31,676 bases of DNA from NCBI GenBank assembly GCA_035575095.1, contig DATLYF010000119.1, positions 1-31,676 of the forward strand, written 5' to 3'. Within the stretch, counting starts at the first letter, position 1. Each line of letters starts with the position of its first letter. The notes beneath the pieces are model-generated. The model made no database searches, was not told where the DNA came from, and saw nothing but the letters and a program-made list of their open reading frames with translations. Both the position numbers and the translations under genes were made by a program. Source of the stretch: DATLYF01 sp035575095. Its GTDB lineage: Bacteria; Pseudomonadota; Gammaproteobacteria; Competibacterales; Competibacteraceae. This document shows positions 15,114-24,557 of the stretch, in pieces.

Positions 15114-15230
15114 CGATTCAGGCTCGGGACGCCGCTATCCGTCTGGTCACCGCCGGCAGGCCGGTCACGGGCGTCCGGCTGGCGACGTGGCACGCGCCGG
15201 CGTGATGGGGTTCCCGTCGGCGCCCGGTAT

Positions 15231-15401
15231 TCAGCCGCGACAGCCCACCGCCAGCACTACCCGCCCCAGCACCAGGGTCAGCGGCGGCAGCTCCGCCACC
15301 GCCACCTTGGCAAAGAAGAACGAACCGCCCCAGAGGCTGGGGAGGACGATGAGCAGCAGCCATTCCTGGGGAGCCATGGCGGGGTTGGTAACGGTGGTCA
15401 T
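15231..15401 (-). pseudogene. Truncated DMT/EamA transporter remnant
   Basis: A 56-codon frame encodes the start of a drug/metabolite transporter: LWGGSFFFAKVAVAELPP followed by LVLGRVVLAVG, the first membrane helix and start of the second in EamA proteins. It then stops. Full-length members have about 290-300 residues and ten helices. I found no continuation in the other frames of the 117 bp between its stop and the VWA gene end. It follows aspS on the same strand. The stretch 15114-15520 otherwise holds only this remnant and a hairpin. Confidence 0.7.
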
Positions 15402-15478
15402 GGCACACACATCCTGGCGGTGGTGCCGGCCAGGATGCGTGCGCGGCAGCGGCGCAGCGACCCGATAGTTGCGCGGGG

Positions 15479-15510
15479 TGCGCCTTCCCCCGCCAGCGGG
15501 GAAAGGCGCA
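15479..15510 (-). terminator. Strong hairpin after aspS (possible terminator, no U-run)
   Basis: Two 15-bp arms (TGCGCCTTCCCCCGC and GCGGGGAAAGGCGCA) pair with one mismatch around a 2-base loop, starting 11 bp past the aspS stop. No T-run follows on the minus strand. It may be a Rho-assisted end, an mRNA 3' stabiliser or a dispersed repeat. Confidence 0.4.
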
Positions 15511-15520
15511 TCGAGCGGCG

Positions 15521-17299
<1,779 letters not shown>

Positions 17300-17416
17300 C
17301 GTGTTACACCATCAGGGGTTCGGGCTGTTCGAGGAGCGGGCCGACGAGGCCCAAGAGCCGGAATGGTAAGGGTTGGCGCCCCGGGTGGCAACCGAACGAC
17401 CCTGCTTGCGGCAACG

Positions 17417-17440
17417 AAAAAGGCCGGCATGAGCCGGCCT
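17417..17440 (-). terminator. Rho-independent terminator of fmdB
   Basis: The 8-bp perfect stem AGGCCGGC/GCCGGCCT around a 4-base loop is followed on the minus strand by TTTT(T)CG. It is 23 bp past the fmdB stop and upstream of aspS, so aspS needs its own promoter or read-through. Confidence 0.85.
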
Positions 17441-17463
17441 CGTCGCGCTGGGCAGGCGGTGCC

Positions 17464-17760
17464 TCAGGCGCAGGCCCCGCAGGCGCCGGTGCCGCAACTG
17501 TGGCTGCTGCTGGCCGCTTCGCTCTTGCTCTCCGACTTGCTCTCGCCGCCACCGCCATCGGCCAGGTTGCGCTTGTTGCCGGACTTGAAGTCGGTCTCGT
17601 ACCAGCCGCTGCCCTTGAGGCGGAAGGCGGGGGCGGAGATCTTGCGCTGCAGAGCCGACTGCTGGCACTCCGGGCAATCGCTGAGGGGGGCTTCCGTCAC
17701 CTTCTGCAAAGCTTCCAGTTCGTGGCCGCAGTTGTCGCACAGATACTCGTAGATGGGCAT
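17464..17760 (-). CDS. FmdB family zinc ribbon protein
   Basis: A 98-residue protein. The N-terminal FmdB zinc ribbon has four cysteines (Cys8 and Cys11 in YLCDNCGHELE; Cys29 and Cys32 in DCPECQ), then the conserved FRLKGSGWYETDFK. The C-terminus is a Gly/Ser/Lys-rich linker ending in SCGTGACGACA, a second cysteine cluster. Its role is poorly defined; family members are called regulatory proteins. The gene often precedes aspS in gammaproteobacteria. The ATG at 17760 fits the universal MPIYEY start. The frame continues 19 codons upstream without homology. Confidence 0.93.
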   Translation of the reverse strand: MPIYEYLCDNCGHELEALQKVTEAPLSDCPECQQSALQRKISAPAFRLKGSGWYETDFKSGNKRNLADGGGGESKSESKSEAASSSHSCGTGACGACA

Positions 17761-17806
17761 GGCACTACCTCGGATCAGGGAACTCGCACAGGCAACTAAA
17801 GGATAT

Positions 17807-17834
17807 ATACCGCGCACCGCGCAGGCCGCGGTAT
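17807..17834. repeat. Inverted repeat in the fmdB leader
   Basis: Arms ATACCGCG and CGCGGTAT are separated by 12 bases that are themselves GC-rich. It falls between the fmdB -10 candidate (17855-17860) and the fmdB start, so it would be transcribed into the leader RNA. It may be an operator or a leader hairpin. Confidence 0.4.
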
Positions 17835-17854
17835 GAACACGCAGATGGGGACGG

Positions 17855-17860
17855 ATTATA
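17855..17860 (-). promoter_or_regulatory. Candidate -10 element (TATAAT) for fmdB
   Basis: A perfect TATAAT on the minus strand, 95 bp upstream of the fmdB start, is rare in such GC-rich DNA. The -35 at 17-bp spacing (TTCCAG) is a weak match. Confidence 0.45.
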
Positions 17861-17999
17861 GCGATTCAAGAAAAACCCTGGAACAACAGCCACCTGCGCC
17901 AGTCGGCCGGGGCGCGGCGGGAGCGCTGCGTGCCCTGCTACACTTGCGGGAAGACGGTGGCTGGCGGATGCTACCGCGCCGCACAGCCAGGAATACAGT

Positions 18000-19556
18000 A
18001 TGACGAACACGGAACAGAGCAGCCTACCGCTCACGCTACGACGGGTCGGCATCGATACCTACCACGAGAACGTCGCCTACATGCACCGCGACTGCCCGGT
18101 GTACCGCGCCGAGGGCTTCCAGGCCCTGGCCAAGATCGAGGTGCGCTGCAACGGCCAGCAGGTGGTGGCGGTGCTCAACGTGGTCGACGACGAATGCGTG
18201 ATCAGCCCAAGCGAGCTGGGTCTGTCGGAATCGGCCTTCGCCCAGTTCGGCGTGGCTGCGGGGGCCGAGGTGCGGGTGGCCCAGGCCGAGCCGCCCGGCT
18301 CCATGGATGCGGTGCGGCGCAAGATCGCCGGCGAGCGCCTGGCGCTGGATGACTACCGCGCCATCGCCCGCGACATCGCCGAAAGCCGCTATTCCAAGAT
18401 GGAAATGGCGGCCTTTCTAGTCGCCACCCACCAGAACGGCATGGACCGCGACGAGGTGCTGTCGCTGACTCGCGCCATGCTCGAGACCGGCGAGCGCCTC
18501 ACCTGGGGCGGCGAGCGCCTGCTGGCGGACAAGCACTGCATCGGCGGCATCCCCGGCAACCGCACCTCCATGCTCATCGTGCCCATCGTCGCCGCCCACG
18601 GCCTGATGATGCCCAAGACCTCCAGCCGCGCCATCACCTCGCCGGCCGGCACCGCCGATACCATGGAGGTGCTGGCCGAGGTGAATCTGCCGCCGGAGCG
18701 CCTTGACCAGATCGTGCGCAGCGAACGCGGCTGCGTGGCCTGGGGCGGCACCGCCCGGCTGGCGCCGGTGGACGACATGCTGATCGCGGTGGAGCGGCCG
18801 CTTGGCATCGACTCGCAAGGCCAGCTGGTGGCCTCCATCCTCTCCAAGAAGCTCGCCGCCGGCTCCACCCATCTGCTCATCGACATCCCCGTCGGCCCCA
18901 GCGCCAAGGTCCGTTCGATGGGCGCCGCCATGCAGTTGCGCAAGCTGTTCGAATACGTCGCCGACCGCCTCGGCCTGCACGTCGAGGTGCTGATCAGCGA
19001 CGGCCGCCAGCCGGTGGGCCGCGGCATCGGTCCGGTGCTGGAAGCGCGCGACGTAATGCTGGTGCTGGAAAACCACCCTCAGGCACCGCTCGATCTGCGC
19101 GAGAAGGCGCTGCGCCTGGCCGGACGCATCATCGAGTTCGACCCGGACGTGCGCGGCGGCCAGGGTTATGGCATCGCCCGTGAGATCCTCGAATCCGGCC
19201 GCGCCCTGGAGAAGATGAACCGCATCATCGATGCTCAGGGCCGGCGCGCCGAACGGCCGCAGCCCGGCGCGCTCACCGTCGAGATCGCCGCACCCCGCGA
19301 CGGCCTGGTGGTGGCCATCGACAATCTGCGCCTGGCGCGGGTGGCGCGTCTGGCCGGGGCGCCCATGGACAAGGGCGCCGGCGTCGACTTGCTGAAGAAG
19401 CTGGGCGAGCCGGTGCATGCCGGCGAGCCGCTCTACCGCATCCATGCGGAGTTTCGCGCCAGTTTCGAGTTCGCCCTGCAACGGGCCAGCCAGGACAGCG
19501 GCTACCGCATCGGTAGCGCCGCCGAGCTGCCGCAGGGCTACACGGAGTCCTCTTGA
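18000..19556 (+). CDS. AMP phosphorylase-like enzyme (annotated in many genomes as thymidine phosphorylase)
   Basis: A 518-residue nucleoside/nucleotide phosphorylase. An N-terminal extension of about 90 residues (VLNVVDDECVISPSELGLS region) precedes the helical and alpha/beta phosphorylase core. The active-site region reads DKHCIGGIPGNRTSM, then PKTSSRAITSPAGTADTMEV, which is the archaeal AMP-phosphorylase pattern, not the bacterial DeoA one. In archaea this enzyme converts AMP, CMP or UMP plus phosphate to ribose 1,5-bisphosphate plus base. The length also fits that group (about 500) better than DeoA (about 440). It is followed one base later by a PRPP-synthetase homologue, which supports a role in nucleotide recycling. 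Substrate preference here is inferred. Confidence 0.88.
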   Translation: MTNTEQSSLPLTLRRVGIDTYHENVAYMHRDCPVYRAEGFQALAKIEVRCNGQQVVAVLNVVDDECVISPSELGLSESAFAQFGVAAGAEVRVAQAEPPGSMDAVRRKIAGERLALDDYRAIARDIAESRYSKMEMAAFLVATHQNGMDRDEVLSLTRAMLETGERLTWGGERLLADKHCIGGIPGNRTSMLIVPIVAAHGLMMPKTSSRAITSPAGTADTMEVLAEVNLPPERLDQIVRSERGCVAWGGTARLAPVDDMLIAVERPLGIDSQGQLVASILSKKLAAGSTHLLIDIPVGPSAKVRSMGAAMQLRKLFEYVADRLGLHVEVLISDGRQPVGRGIGPVLEARDVMLVLENHPQAPLDLREKALRLAGRIIEFDPDVRGGQGYGIAREILESGRALEKMNRIIDAQGRRAERPQPGALTVEIAAPRDGLVVAIDNLRLARVARLAGAPMDKGAGVDLLKKLGEPVHAGEPLYRIHAEFRASFEFALQRASQDSGYRIGSAAELPQGYTESS

Positions 19557-19557
19557 A

Positions 19558-20439
19558 ATGATCGTGCTCGGTTTCCCCGACTACCGCCCCCAGGCCGCAC
19601 GCCTGGCCACCGCCCTGGGCGTACCCTATCGCGAGGTCGCCCTGCATCGCTTTCCCGACGGCGAGAGCAAGGTCACCGTGCCGGCCGAGGCGGGTGCTGC
19701 CCACGCGGTGCTCTGCCGCAGCCTGGATCGGCCCAACGACAAGCTGATCGAACTGCTGCTCACTGCCCACACCCTGCGCAACCAGGGCGTACAACGCCTC
19801 ACCCTGGTCGCCCCCTATCTGTGCTACATGCGCCAGGACATCGCCTTCCATCCCGGCGAGGCGGTAAGCCAGCGCATCGTCGGCCGCTTCCTGGGCGAGC
19901 TGTGCGACGACGTGATCACCGTCGATCCCCACCTGCACCGCATCGAGCGCCTGGAACAGGCCATTCCCAACGCCCGCTGCCTGACCCTCTCGGCCGCGCA
20001 TCCGCTCAGCGATCACCTGGCCTGGCACTGGCAGGATCCGCTGCTGCTCGGCCCCGACCGCGAGTCGGCGCAGTGGGTGGCCGCCATCGCCCGCCATCAC
20101 GGCCTGGACTGGGGTGTGGCGGAAAAGCATCGCCACGGCGACCGCGAGGTGGAGATCGAGCTGCCCGCCGGCTTGAACATCCACGGCCGCACCGTGGTGC
20201 TGGTAGACGACGTGGCCAGCACCGGCCAGACCCTGGCGCAGGCAGCCCAGGCCCTGCGCCGCCACGGCGTGACCAGCGTCCATGCCCTGGTCACCCACGC
20301 GCTGTGCAGCGCCGAGGACATGACGCGGCTGCATGCGGCCGGCGTGCAGAGCCTGGCCAGCAGCGACAGCGTCAGCCACGCCAGCAACGTCGTAGAGCTG
20401 GCGGGACTGCTGGCCGAAGGGGTGCGATCGCTGGGGTGA
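19558..20439 (+). CDS. Ribose-phosphate pyrophosphokinase homologue
   Basis: A 293-residue PRPP-synthetase-family protein, about 20 residues shorter than housekeeping Prs. Recognisable parts are RFPDGESKVTV (RFxDGE motif), LVAPYLCYMRQD (ATP-binding segment), a basic loop EKHRHGDREV in place of the catalytic KRR loop, and the PRPP loop VVLVDDVASTGQTL. It should make PRPP from ribose 5-phosphate and ATP. Its divergence and tight pairing (one-base gap) with the AMP-phosphorylase-like gene suggest a specialised paralogue that handles the ribose phosphate released there. The ATG at 19558 immediately follows the upstream stop; the longer open frame lies inside that gene. Confidence 0.9.
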   Translation: MIVLGFPDYRPQAARLATALGVPYREVALHRFPDGESKVTVPAEAGAAHAVLCRSLDRPNDKLIELLLTAHTLRNQGVQRLTLVAPYLCYMRQDIAFHPGEAVSQRIVGRFLGELCDDVITVDPHLHRIERLEQAIPNARCLTLSAAHPLSDHLAWHWQDPLLLGPDRESAQWVAAIARHHGLDWGVAEKHRHGDREVEIELPAGLNIHGRTVVLVDDVASTGQTLAQAAQALRRHGVTSVHALVTHALCSAEDMTRLHAAGVQSLASSDSVSHASNVVELAGLLAEGVRSLG

Positions 20440-20445
20440 CGCGCC

Positions 20446-20473
20446 CTTGAAATGCACGCCAGCGACCGCATAA
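20446..20473 (+). promoter_or_regulatory. Sigma-32 (heat-shock) promoter of lon
   Basis: CTTGAAA (20446-20452), an exact sigma-32 -35, is followed after 13 bp by CCGCATAA (20466-20473), close to CCCCATNT. It lies 34 bp before the lon start, and lon is a classic sigma-32 target. Confidence 0.7.
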
Positions 20474-20507
20474 CCGCTCCATCCGCTGTTGTCAGGTCAC
20501 GACCGCC

Positions 20508-22937
20508 ATGAGCGCAGAACACAACGACGTTAACGACCCCATCGAAGCCGAACTCATCCGCGACGGGGAGCCGGTGCAGGAAGAGGCCGAAGCTGCCCAG
20601 TCCATCGCCGTCGCCGCCGAGGTTCTGCCCACTACCCTCTATCTGCTGCCGCTGACCGAGCGGCCGTTCTTCCCCGCCCAGGTGCTGCCGCTGGTGCTCA
20701 ACGAGGAAGCCTGGCTGCCCACCGTCGAGGCAGCCTTGCAGAGCGAGCAGCGGGTGGTGGGGCTGATCCTGGTCAAGCCGGACATTCCCGACGACGCCCG
20801 GCGCGAGGACTTCTTCAACGTCGGCAGCGTGGTGCGCATCCACCATCCGGCGCGGCAGAACGGTCGCATCCAGTTCATCGCCCAGGGTCTCAAGCGCTTC
20901 CGCATCCGCCGCTGGCTGTCCGACACCCCACCCTACCGGGCGCAGGTGGAATACCTCGACGAGGGCGCGTTCAGCATCGACGAGGAGCTGCGCGCCTACT
21001 CCATGGCCATCGTCAACGCCCTCAAGGAGCTAATGCCCCTCAACCCCCTCTACTCCGAGGAGCTCAAGCACTTCCTGGCGCGTTTCAATACCAACGAGCC
21101 CTCGCCGCTGGCCGACTTCGCCGCCAGCCTCACCACCGCCAGCAAGGCCGATCTGCAGGAGATCCTGGCCACTGCGCCCATCCTGGAGCGCATGAAGAAG
21201 GTGGTGGTGCTGATCCAGAAGGAGCTGGAGGTGGCGCGGCTGCAATCGCGCATCCGCCAGCAAGTCGACGAGAAGATGAGCGAGCAGCAGCGCAAGTTCT
21301 TCCTGCGCGAGCAGCTCAAGGTGATCCAGAAGGAGCTGGGCATCGCCAAAGACGACAAGACCGCCGACCTGGAGCGCTTCCGCGCCCGCCTGGAGCAGCG
21401 CAAGGTGCCGGAGGCGGCCATGAAGCGCATCGAGGACGAGCTGGAGAAGCTCTCGGTGCTGGAATCGGGCTCGCCCGAGTACGCGGTGACGCGCAACTAC
21501 CTGGAGGTCATCACCGACCTGCCCTGGGGCGTGCACGTCAAGGACAACCTCGACCTCAAGCACGCCCGCAAGGTGCTGGACCGCGACCACGACGGCCTCG
21601 ATGACGTCAAGGAGCGCATCATCGAGTTCCTCGCCGTGGGCGCGCTCAAAGGCGAGGTGGGCGGCTCCATCCTGCTGCTGGTGGGACCGCCCGGAGTGGG
21701 CAAGACGTCCATCGGCCGCTCCGTGGCCGCCGCCCTGGGCCGGCCGTTCTACCGCTTCTCGGTGGGCGGCATCCGCGACGAGGCCGAGATCAAGGGCCAT
21801 CGCCGCACCTACATCGGCGCCCTGCCCGGCAAGTTCATCCAGGCCATCCGCGAGACCCAAGTGGCCAACCCGGTGATCATGCTCGACGAGGTCGACAAGA
21901 TCAGCGCCAGCTACCATGGCGATCCGGCCTCGGCGCTGCTGGAGGTGCTCGATCCCGAGCAGAACAGCGACTTCCTCGACCACTACCTGGATGTGCGCTT
22001 CGACCTGTCCAAGGTGCTGTTCATGTGCACCGCCAACCAGCTCGACACCATCCCGGCGCCGCTGCTCGATCGCATGGAGGTGATCCGCCTGGCCGGCTAC
22101 ATCACCGCCGAGAAGCTGGCCATCGCCAAGCATCATCTGTGGCCGAAGTTGCTCGCCCGCTCCGGCCTCAGCACCAAGCAGGTGCGTCTCTCCGACGGCG
22201 CGCTCACCCAGGTGATCGAGGGCTACGCCCGCGAGGCCGGGGTGCGCAACCTGGAGAAGCAGCTCGGGCGCATCGTGCGCAAGGCGGCGGTGCAGATCGT
22301 CGAGGGCGAGGTGCAGTCGATCCGCGTCGGCCGCAAGGACCTGGAGCGCTACCTGGGCAAGCCGGCCTTCCATAAGGAAAAGCCGTTCAGCGGCGTGGGC
22401 GTGGTCACGGGGCTGGCCTGGACCGCGCTGGGCGGCGCTACTCTCAACCTGGAAGCCAGCCTGGTGCACAGCAAGCACCGCGGCTTCAAGCTCACCGGAC
22501 GGCTGGGCGAGGTCATGCAGGAATCGGCCAACATCGCCTACAGCTACATCAGCGCCCACCTCACCGAGTATCGCGCCGATCCCAAGTTCTTCGACGAGGC
22601 CTTCGTGCACCTGCACGTGCCCGAGGGCGCCACGCCCAAGGACGGCCCTTCGGCCGGCATCACCATGGCCGCCGCCCTGCTCTCCCTGGCGCGCAACGAG
22701 AAGCCGTCGCGCCCCATCGCCATGACCGGCGAGCTCACTCTCACCGGCCAGGTGCTGGCCATCGGCGGAGTGCGGGAGAAGATCATCGCCGCGCGGCGCA
22801 GCAAGATCATGGAAGTGATCCTGCCCGAAGCCAACCGCGGCGACTACGAGGAACTGCCCGAGCACCTCAAGGAGGGCATGACGGTGCACTTCGTCGGCCA
22901 CTTCCGCGAGGTCGCCCGCATCGTCTTCCCCCGCTGA
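20508..22937 (+). CDS. lon: ATP-dependent Lon protease
   Basis: An 809-residue Lon. It has an N-terminal substrate-binding domain (about 40-235), a coiled-coil linker (RQQVDEKMSEQQRKFFLREQ), an AAA+ module with Walker A GPPGVGKT at 393-400 and Walker B VIMLDEVDK, and a C-terminal S16 protease domain. The catalytic dyad is Ser715 in KDGPSAGI and Lys758 in GGVREKI, with the standard 43-residue spacing. The N-terminal 40 residues are acidic and longer than in E. coli Lon. The overall form resembles the second Lon (AsrA type) of pseudomonads. It degrades damaged and regulatory cytoplasmic proteins. A sigma-32-like promoter precedes it, and the pentapeptide gene follows 7 bp downstream. Confidence 0.97.
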   Translation: MSAEHNDVNDPIEAELIRDGEPVQEEAEAAQSIAVAAEVLPTTLYLLPLTERPFFPAQVLPLVLNEEAWLPTVEAALQSEQRVVGLILVKPDIPDDARREDFFNVGSVVRIHHPARQNGRIQFIAQGLKRFRIRRWLSDTPPYRAQVEYLDEGAFSIDEELRAYSMAIVNALKELMPLNPLYSEELKHFLARFNTNEPSPLADFAASLTTASKADLQEILATAPILERMKKVVVLIQKELEVARLQSRIRQQVDEKMSEQQRKFFLREQLKVIQKELGIAKDDKTADLERFRARLEQRKVPEAAMKRIEDELEKLSVLESGSPEYAVTRNYLEVITDLPWGVHVKDNLDLKHARKVLDRDHDGLDDVKERIIEFLAVGALKGEVGGSILLLVGPPGVGKTSIGRSVAAALGRPFYRFSVGGIRDEAEIKGHRRTYIGALPGKFIQAIRETQVANPVIMLDEVDKISASYHGDPASALLEVLDPEQNSDFLDHYLDVRFDLSKVLFMCTANQLDTIPAPLLDRMEVIRLAGYITAEKLAIAKHHLWPKLLARSGLSTKQVRLSDGALTQVIEGYAREAGVRNLEKQLGRIVRKAAVQIVEGEVQSIRVGRKDLERYLGKPAFHKEKPFSGVGVVTGLAWTALGGATLNLEASLVHSKHRGFKLTGRLGEVMQESANIAYSYISAHLTEYRADPKFFDEAFVHLHVPEGATPKDGPSAGITMAAALLSLARNEKPSRPIAMTGELTLTGQVLAIGGVREKIIAARRSKIMEVILPEANRGDYEELPEHLKEGMTVHFVGHFREVARIVFPR

Positions 22938-22944
22938 GGAGTCC

Positions 22945-23709
22945 ATGCCCAGACGCATCCGCCCCGCTCTGCTTCTGCTTCTCCTGCTACCGCTGCTGCC
23001 CACCGCCGCACCCGCCCGCGCCGCCTGCACGGACCCGCCGGCGCGGCGCGTCAACTGGCTGGGCTGCGACAAGAGTGGCGTCGACCTGGCGGGAGCCGAT
23101 CTGCGCGAGGCGGTGCTGGGGCGGGTGAACTTCGCCGGCGCCCGGCTCGCCGGGGCGCGGCTGGACGGCGCCGACTTGGGGCGCGCCGAGCTCACTGGTG
23201 TCGACCTCAAGGGCGCCGACCTCAGCGGGGCGCGCCTGGTCAGCGCCCGCCTGATCGGCGCCGAACTCGAGGCGGCGCGGCTGAGCGGGGCCCGTCTGGA
23301 GCGCGCCGAGCTGGCCGCGGCGAAACTGCGCGGCGCCCAGCTCGGCAAAGCCCAGCTCTACCAGGCCAATCTGGAGCGCGCCGACCTGGAAGGGGCTCTC
23401 CTAGAGGGCGCGCGGCTGGAGCAGGCCAACCTAGAGGGGGCGCGCCTGGTCGCCGTCCAGGCCCGCGACGCAGTGTTCACCAAGGCCGACCTGGAAGGCG
23501 CCGATCTGGAAGGTGCCGACCTGCGCGAGGCGCGCCTGGACGGCGCCAATCTGCAAAGCGCTCGCCTTATCGAGGCCGATCTCGGCGGTGCCAACCTCGC
23601 TGGGGCGCGCATCGACGGCGCCGACTTCCGCGACGCCCGGCTCGGCAACGCTCAGTGGGTGGACCGTCGTCGCTGCCGGCCGGGGGTGTCGGTGGGGGAG
23701 TGTTTGTAG
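22945..23709 (+). CDS. Exported pentapeptide-repeat protein
   Basis: A 254-residue protein. A signal peptide (MPRRIRPALLLLLLLPLL, cleavage near ARA at residue 26) is followed by about 35 tandem A(D/N/R)LxG-type pentapeptides from residue 45 to 240, predicting a right-handed quadrilateral beta-helix. A cysteine pair near the N-terminus (AACTDPP, LGCDKSG) and another near the C-terminus (RRCRPG, GECL) cap the repeat and could form disulfides. Export argues against a gyrase-protecting role, which is cytoplasmic. GAGGAG overlaps the lon stop, and the gene starts 7 bp after lon, so it is cotranscribed and likely heat-induced. The function is unknown. Confidence 0.88.
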   Translation: MPRRIRPALLLLLLLPLLPTAAPARAACTDPPARRVNWLGCDKSGVDLAGADLREAVLGRVNFAGARLAGARLDGADLGRAELTGVDLKGADLSGARLVSARLIGAELEAARLSGARLERAELAAAKLRGAQLGKAQLYQANLERADLEGALLEGARLEQANLEGARLVAVQARDAVFTKADLEGADLEGADLREARLDGANLQSARLIEADLGGANLAGARIDGADFRDARLGNAQWVDRRRCRPGVSVGECL

Positions 23710-23806
23710 TCCATCGAGCTGTCCAAACTGTGCTCCACACTGGAACTTCGCTGCCGGTGTGGGGGTCGCTGCCGGTAGGCAGATCATCAACCTGTCGAGG
23801 ACCATC

Positions 23807-24550
23807 ATGGAGCAGAATGCCAAGAACCTGATCGACAACCTGTTCAGCCGCTTGCAGCAGGCCGAGGCCAAGTCCGGCCCACGCGATGCCGCAGCCGAAG
23901 CGCTGATCGGCGAGCATCTGACGCGCCAGCCGGCCGCCCCCTACTACATGGCCCAGGCCATGTTGGTACAGGAGCACGCCCTGCAGAACCAGCAGGCCCG
24001 CTTGGAAGCGCTGGAGACCAAAGTGCGCGAGCTGGAGGCAGAACTGGCCGAGCGCCCGGCCGGCGGTGGCTTCCTCGCCGGCCTGTTCGGCGGCGGCAGC
24101 AAACCCGCCGCCCGCGAACGGCCCAGCGCCCAGGCCACGCCCACCGCCGGCGACCGGCCCCTGGGCTATCCCGGCAGTGCATCCGGCACGCAACCGCTGG
24201 GTTATTCCGGCAGCGCCGGCTACAGCGCGCCGGCCGCCGCTGCGTTCCGGCCCCAGGCCGGCGGCGGCTTCCTCGGCAGCGCCTTGCAGACGGCGGCGGC
24301 GGTAGCCGGCGGCGTGCTGATCGGCAACGCCCTCTCCAGCCTGTTCAGCGATGCCGCCCAGGCCGCTGCCGAGCAGGTGAACGTGCCGCTGGAGCCGCTC
24401 GAGCGCCTGGCTGAAACGCTGACCACGCCCGATGCCGGCCTGGTCGACGCCGGCCTCACCGAGCCCGCCCCGGACCAGGACGAGTTCGCTGATCTCGACG
24501 GCATGGACGGCTTCGACGATTTCGGCGGCGGTGACGACGACTTCATCTGA
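23807..24550 (+). CDS. DUF2076 family protein
   Basis: A 247-residue protein of the DUF2076 type. A helical N-terminus (MEQNAKNLIDNLFSRLQQAE, then coiled coil around residues 50-85) is followed by a Gly/Ala/Pro-rich linker, a conserved AGGGFLGSALQTAAAVAGG segment with NALSSLF that resembles a membrane-interacting helix, and a very acidic C-terminal tail (GFDDFGGGDDDFI). The family's role is unknown; relatives are described as periplasmic ligand-binding sensor-like or cell-envelope proteins, without firm evidence. CGAGGA lies six bases before the ATG. It is separated from the pentapeptide gene by 97 bp, so cotranscription is possible but not certain. Confidence 0.85.
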   Translation: MEQNAKNLIDNLFSRLQQAEAKSGPRDAAAEALIGEHLTRQPAAPYYMAQAMLVQEHALQNQQARLEALETKVRELEAELAERPAGGGFLAGLFGGGSKPAARERPSAQATPTAGDRPLGYPGSASGTQPLGYSGSAGYSAPAAAAFRPQAGGGFLGSALQTAAAVAGGVLIGNALSSLFSDAAQAAAEQVNVPLEPLERLAETLTTPDAGLVDAGLTEPAPDQDEFADLDGMDGFDDFGGGDDDFI

Positions 24551-24557
24551 AGCAGTC

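Noticed and set aside
14006..15205. A 399-codon plus-strand frame overlapping the second VWA gene
   Set aside because: It is a shifted-frame shadow rich in Arg, His and Pro. The VWA frame has clear domain motifs and a coupled start.
15479..15510. The hairpin after aspS as a standard Rho-independent terminator
   Set aside because: The stem is strong but no T-run follows on the minus strand, so I list it only tentatively.
21030..23348. A 772-codon minus-strand open frame opposite lon and the pentapeptide gene
   Set aside because: It is low-complexity Ala/Ser/Arg and His/Gln sequence created by codon bias and the pentapeptide repeats. Lon on the other strand is unmistakable.
22945..23709. Direct DNA repeats inside the pentapeptide gene as a separate repeat element
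   Set aside because: The periodic 15-bp pattern is explained by the tandem pentapeptides of the protein.
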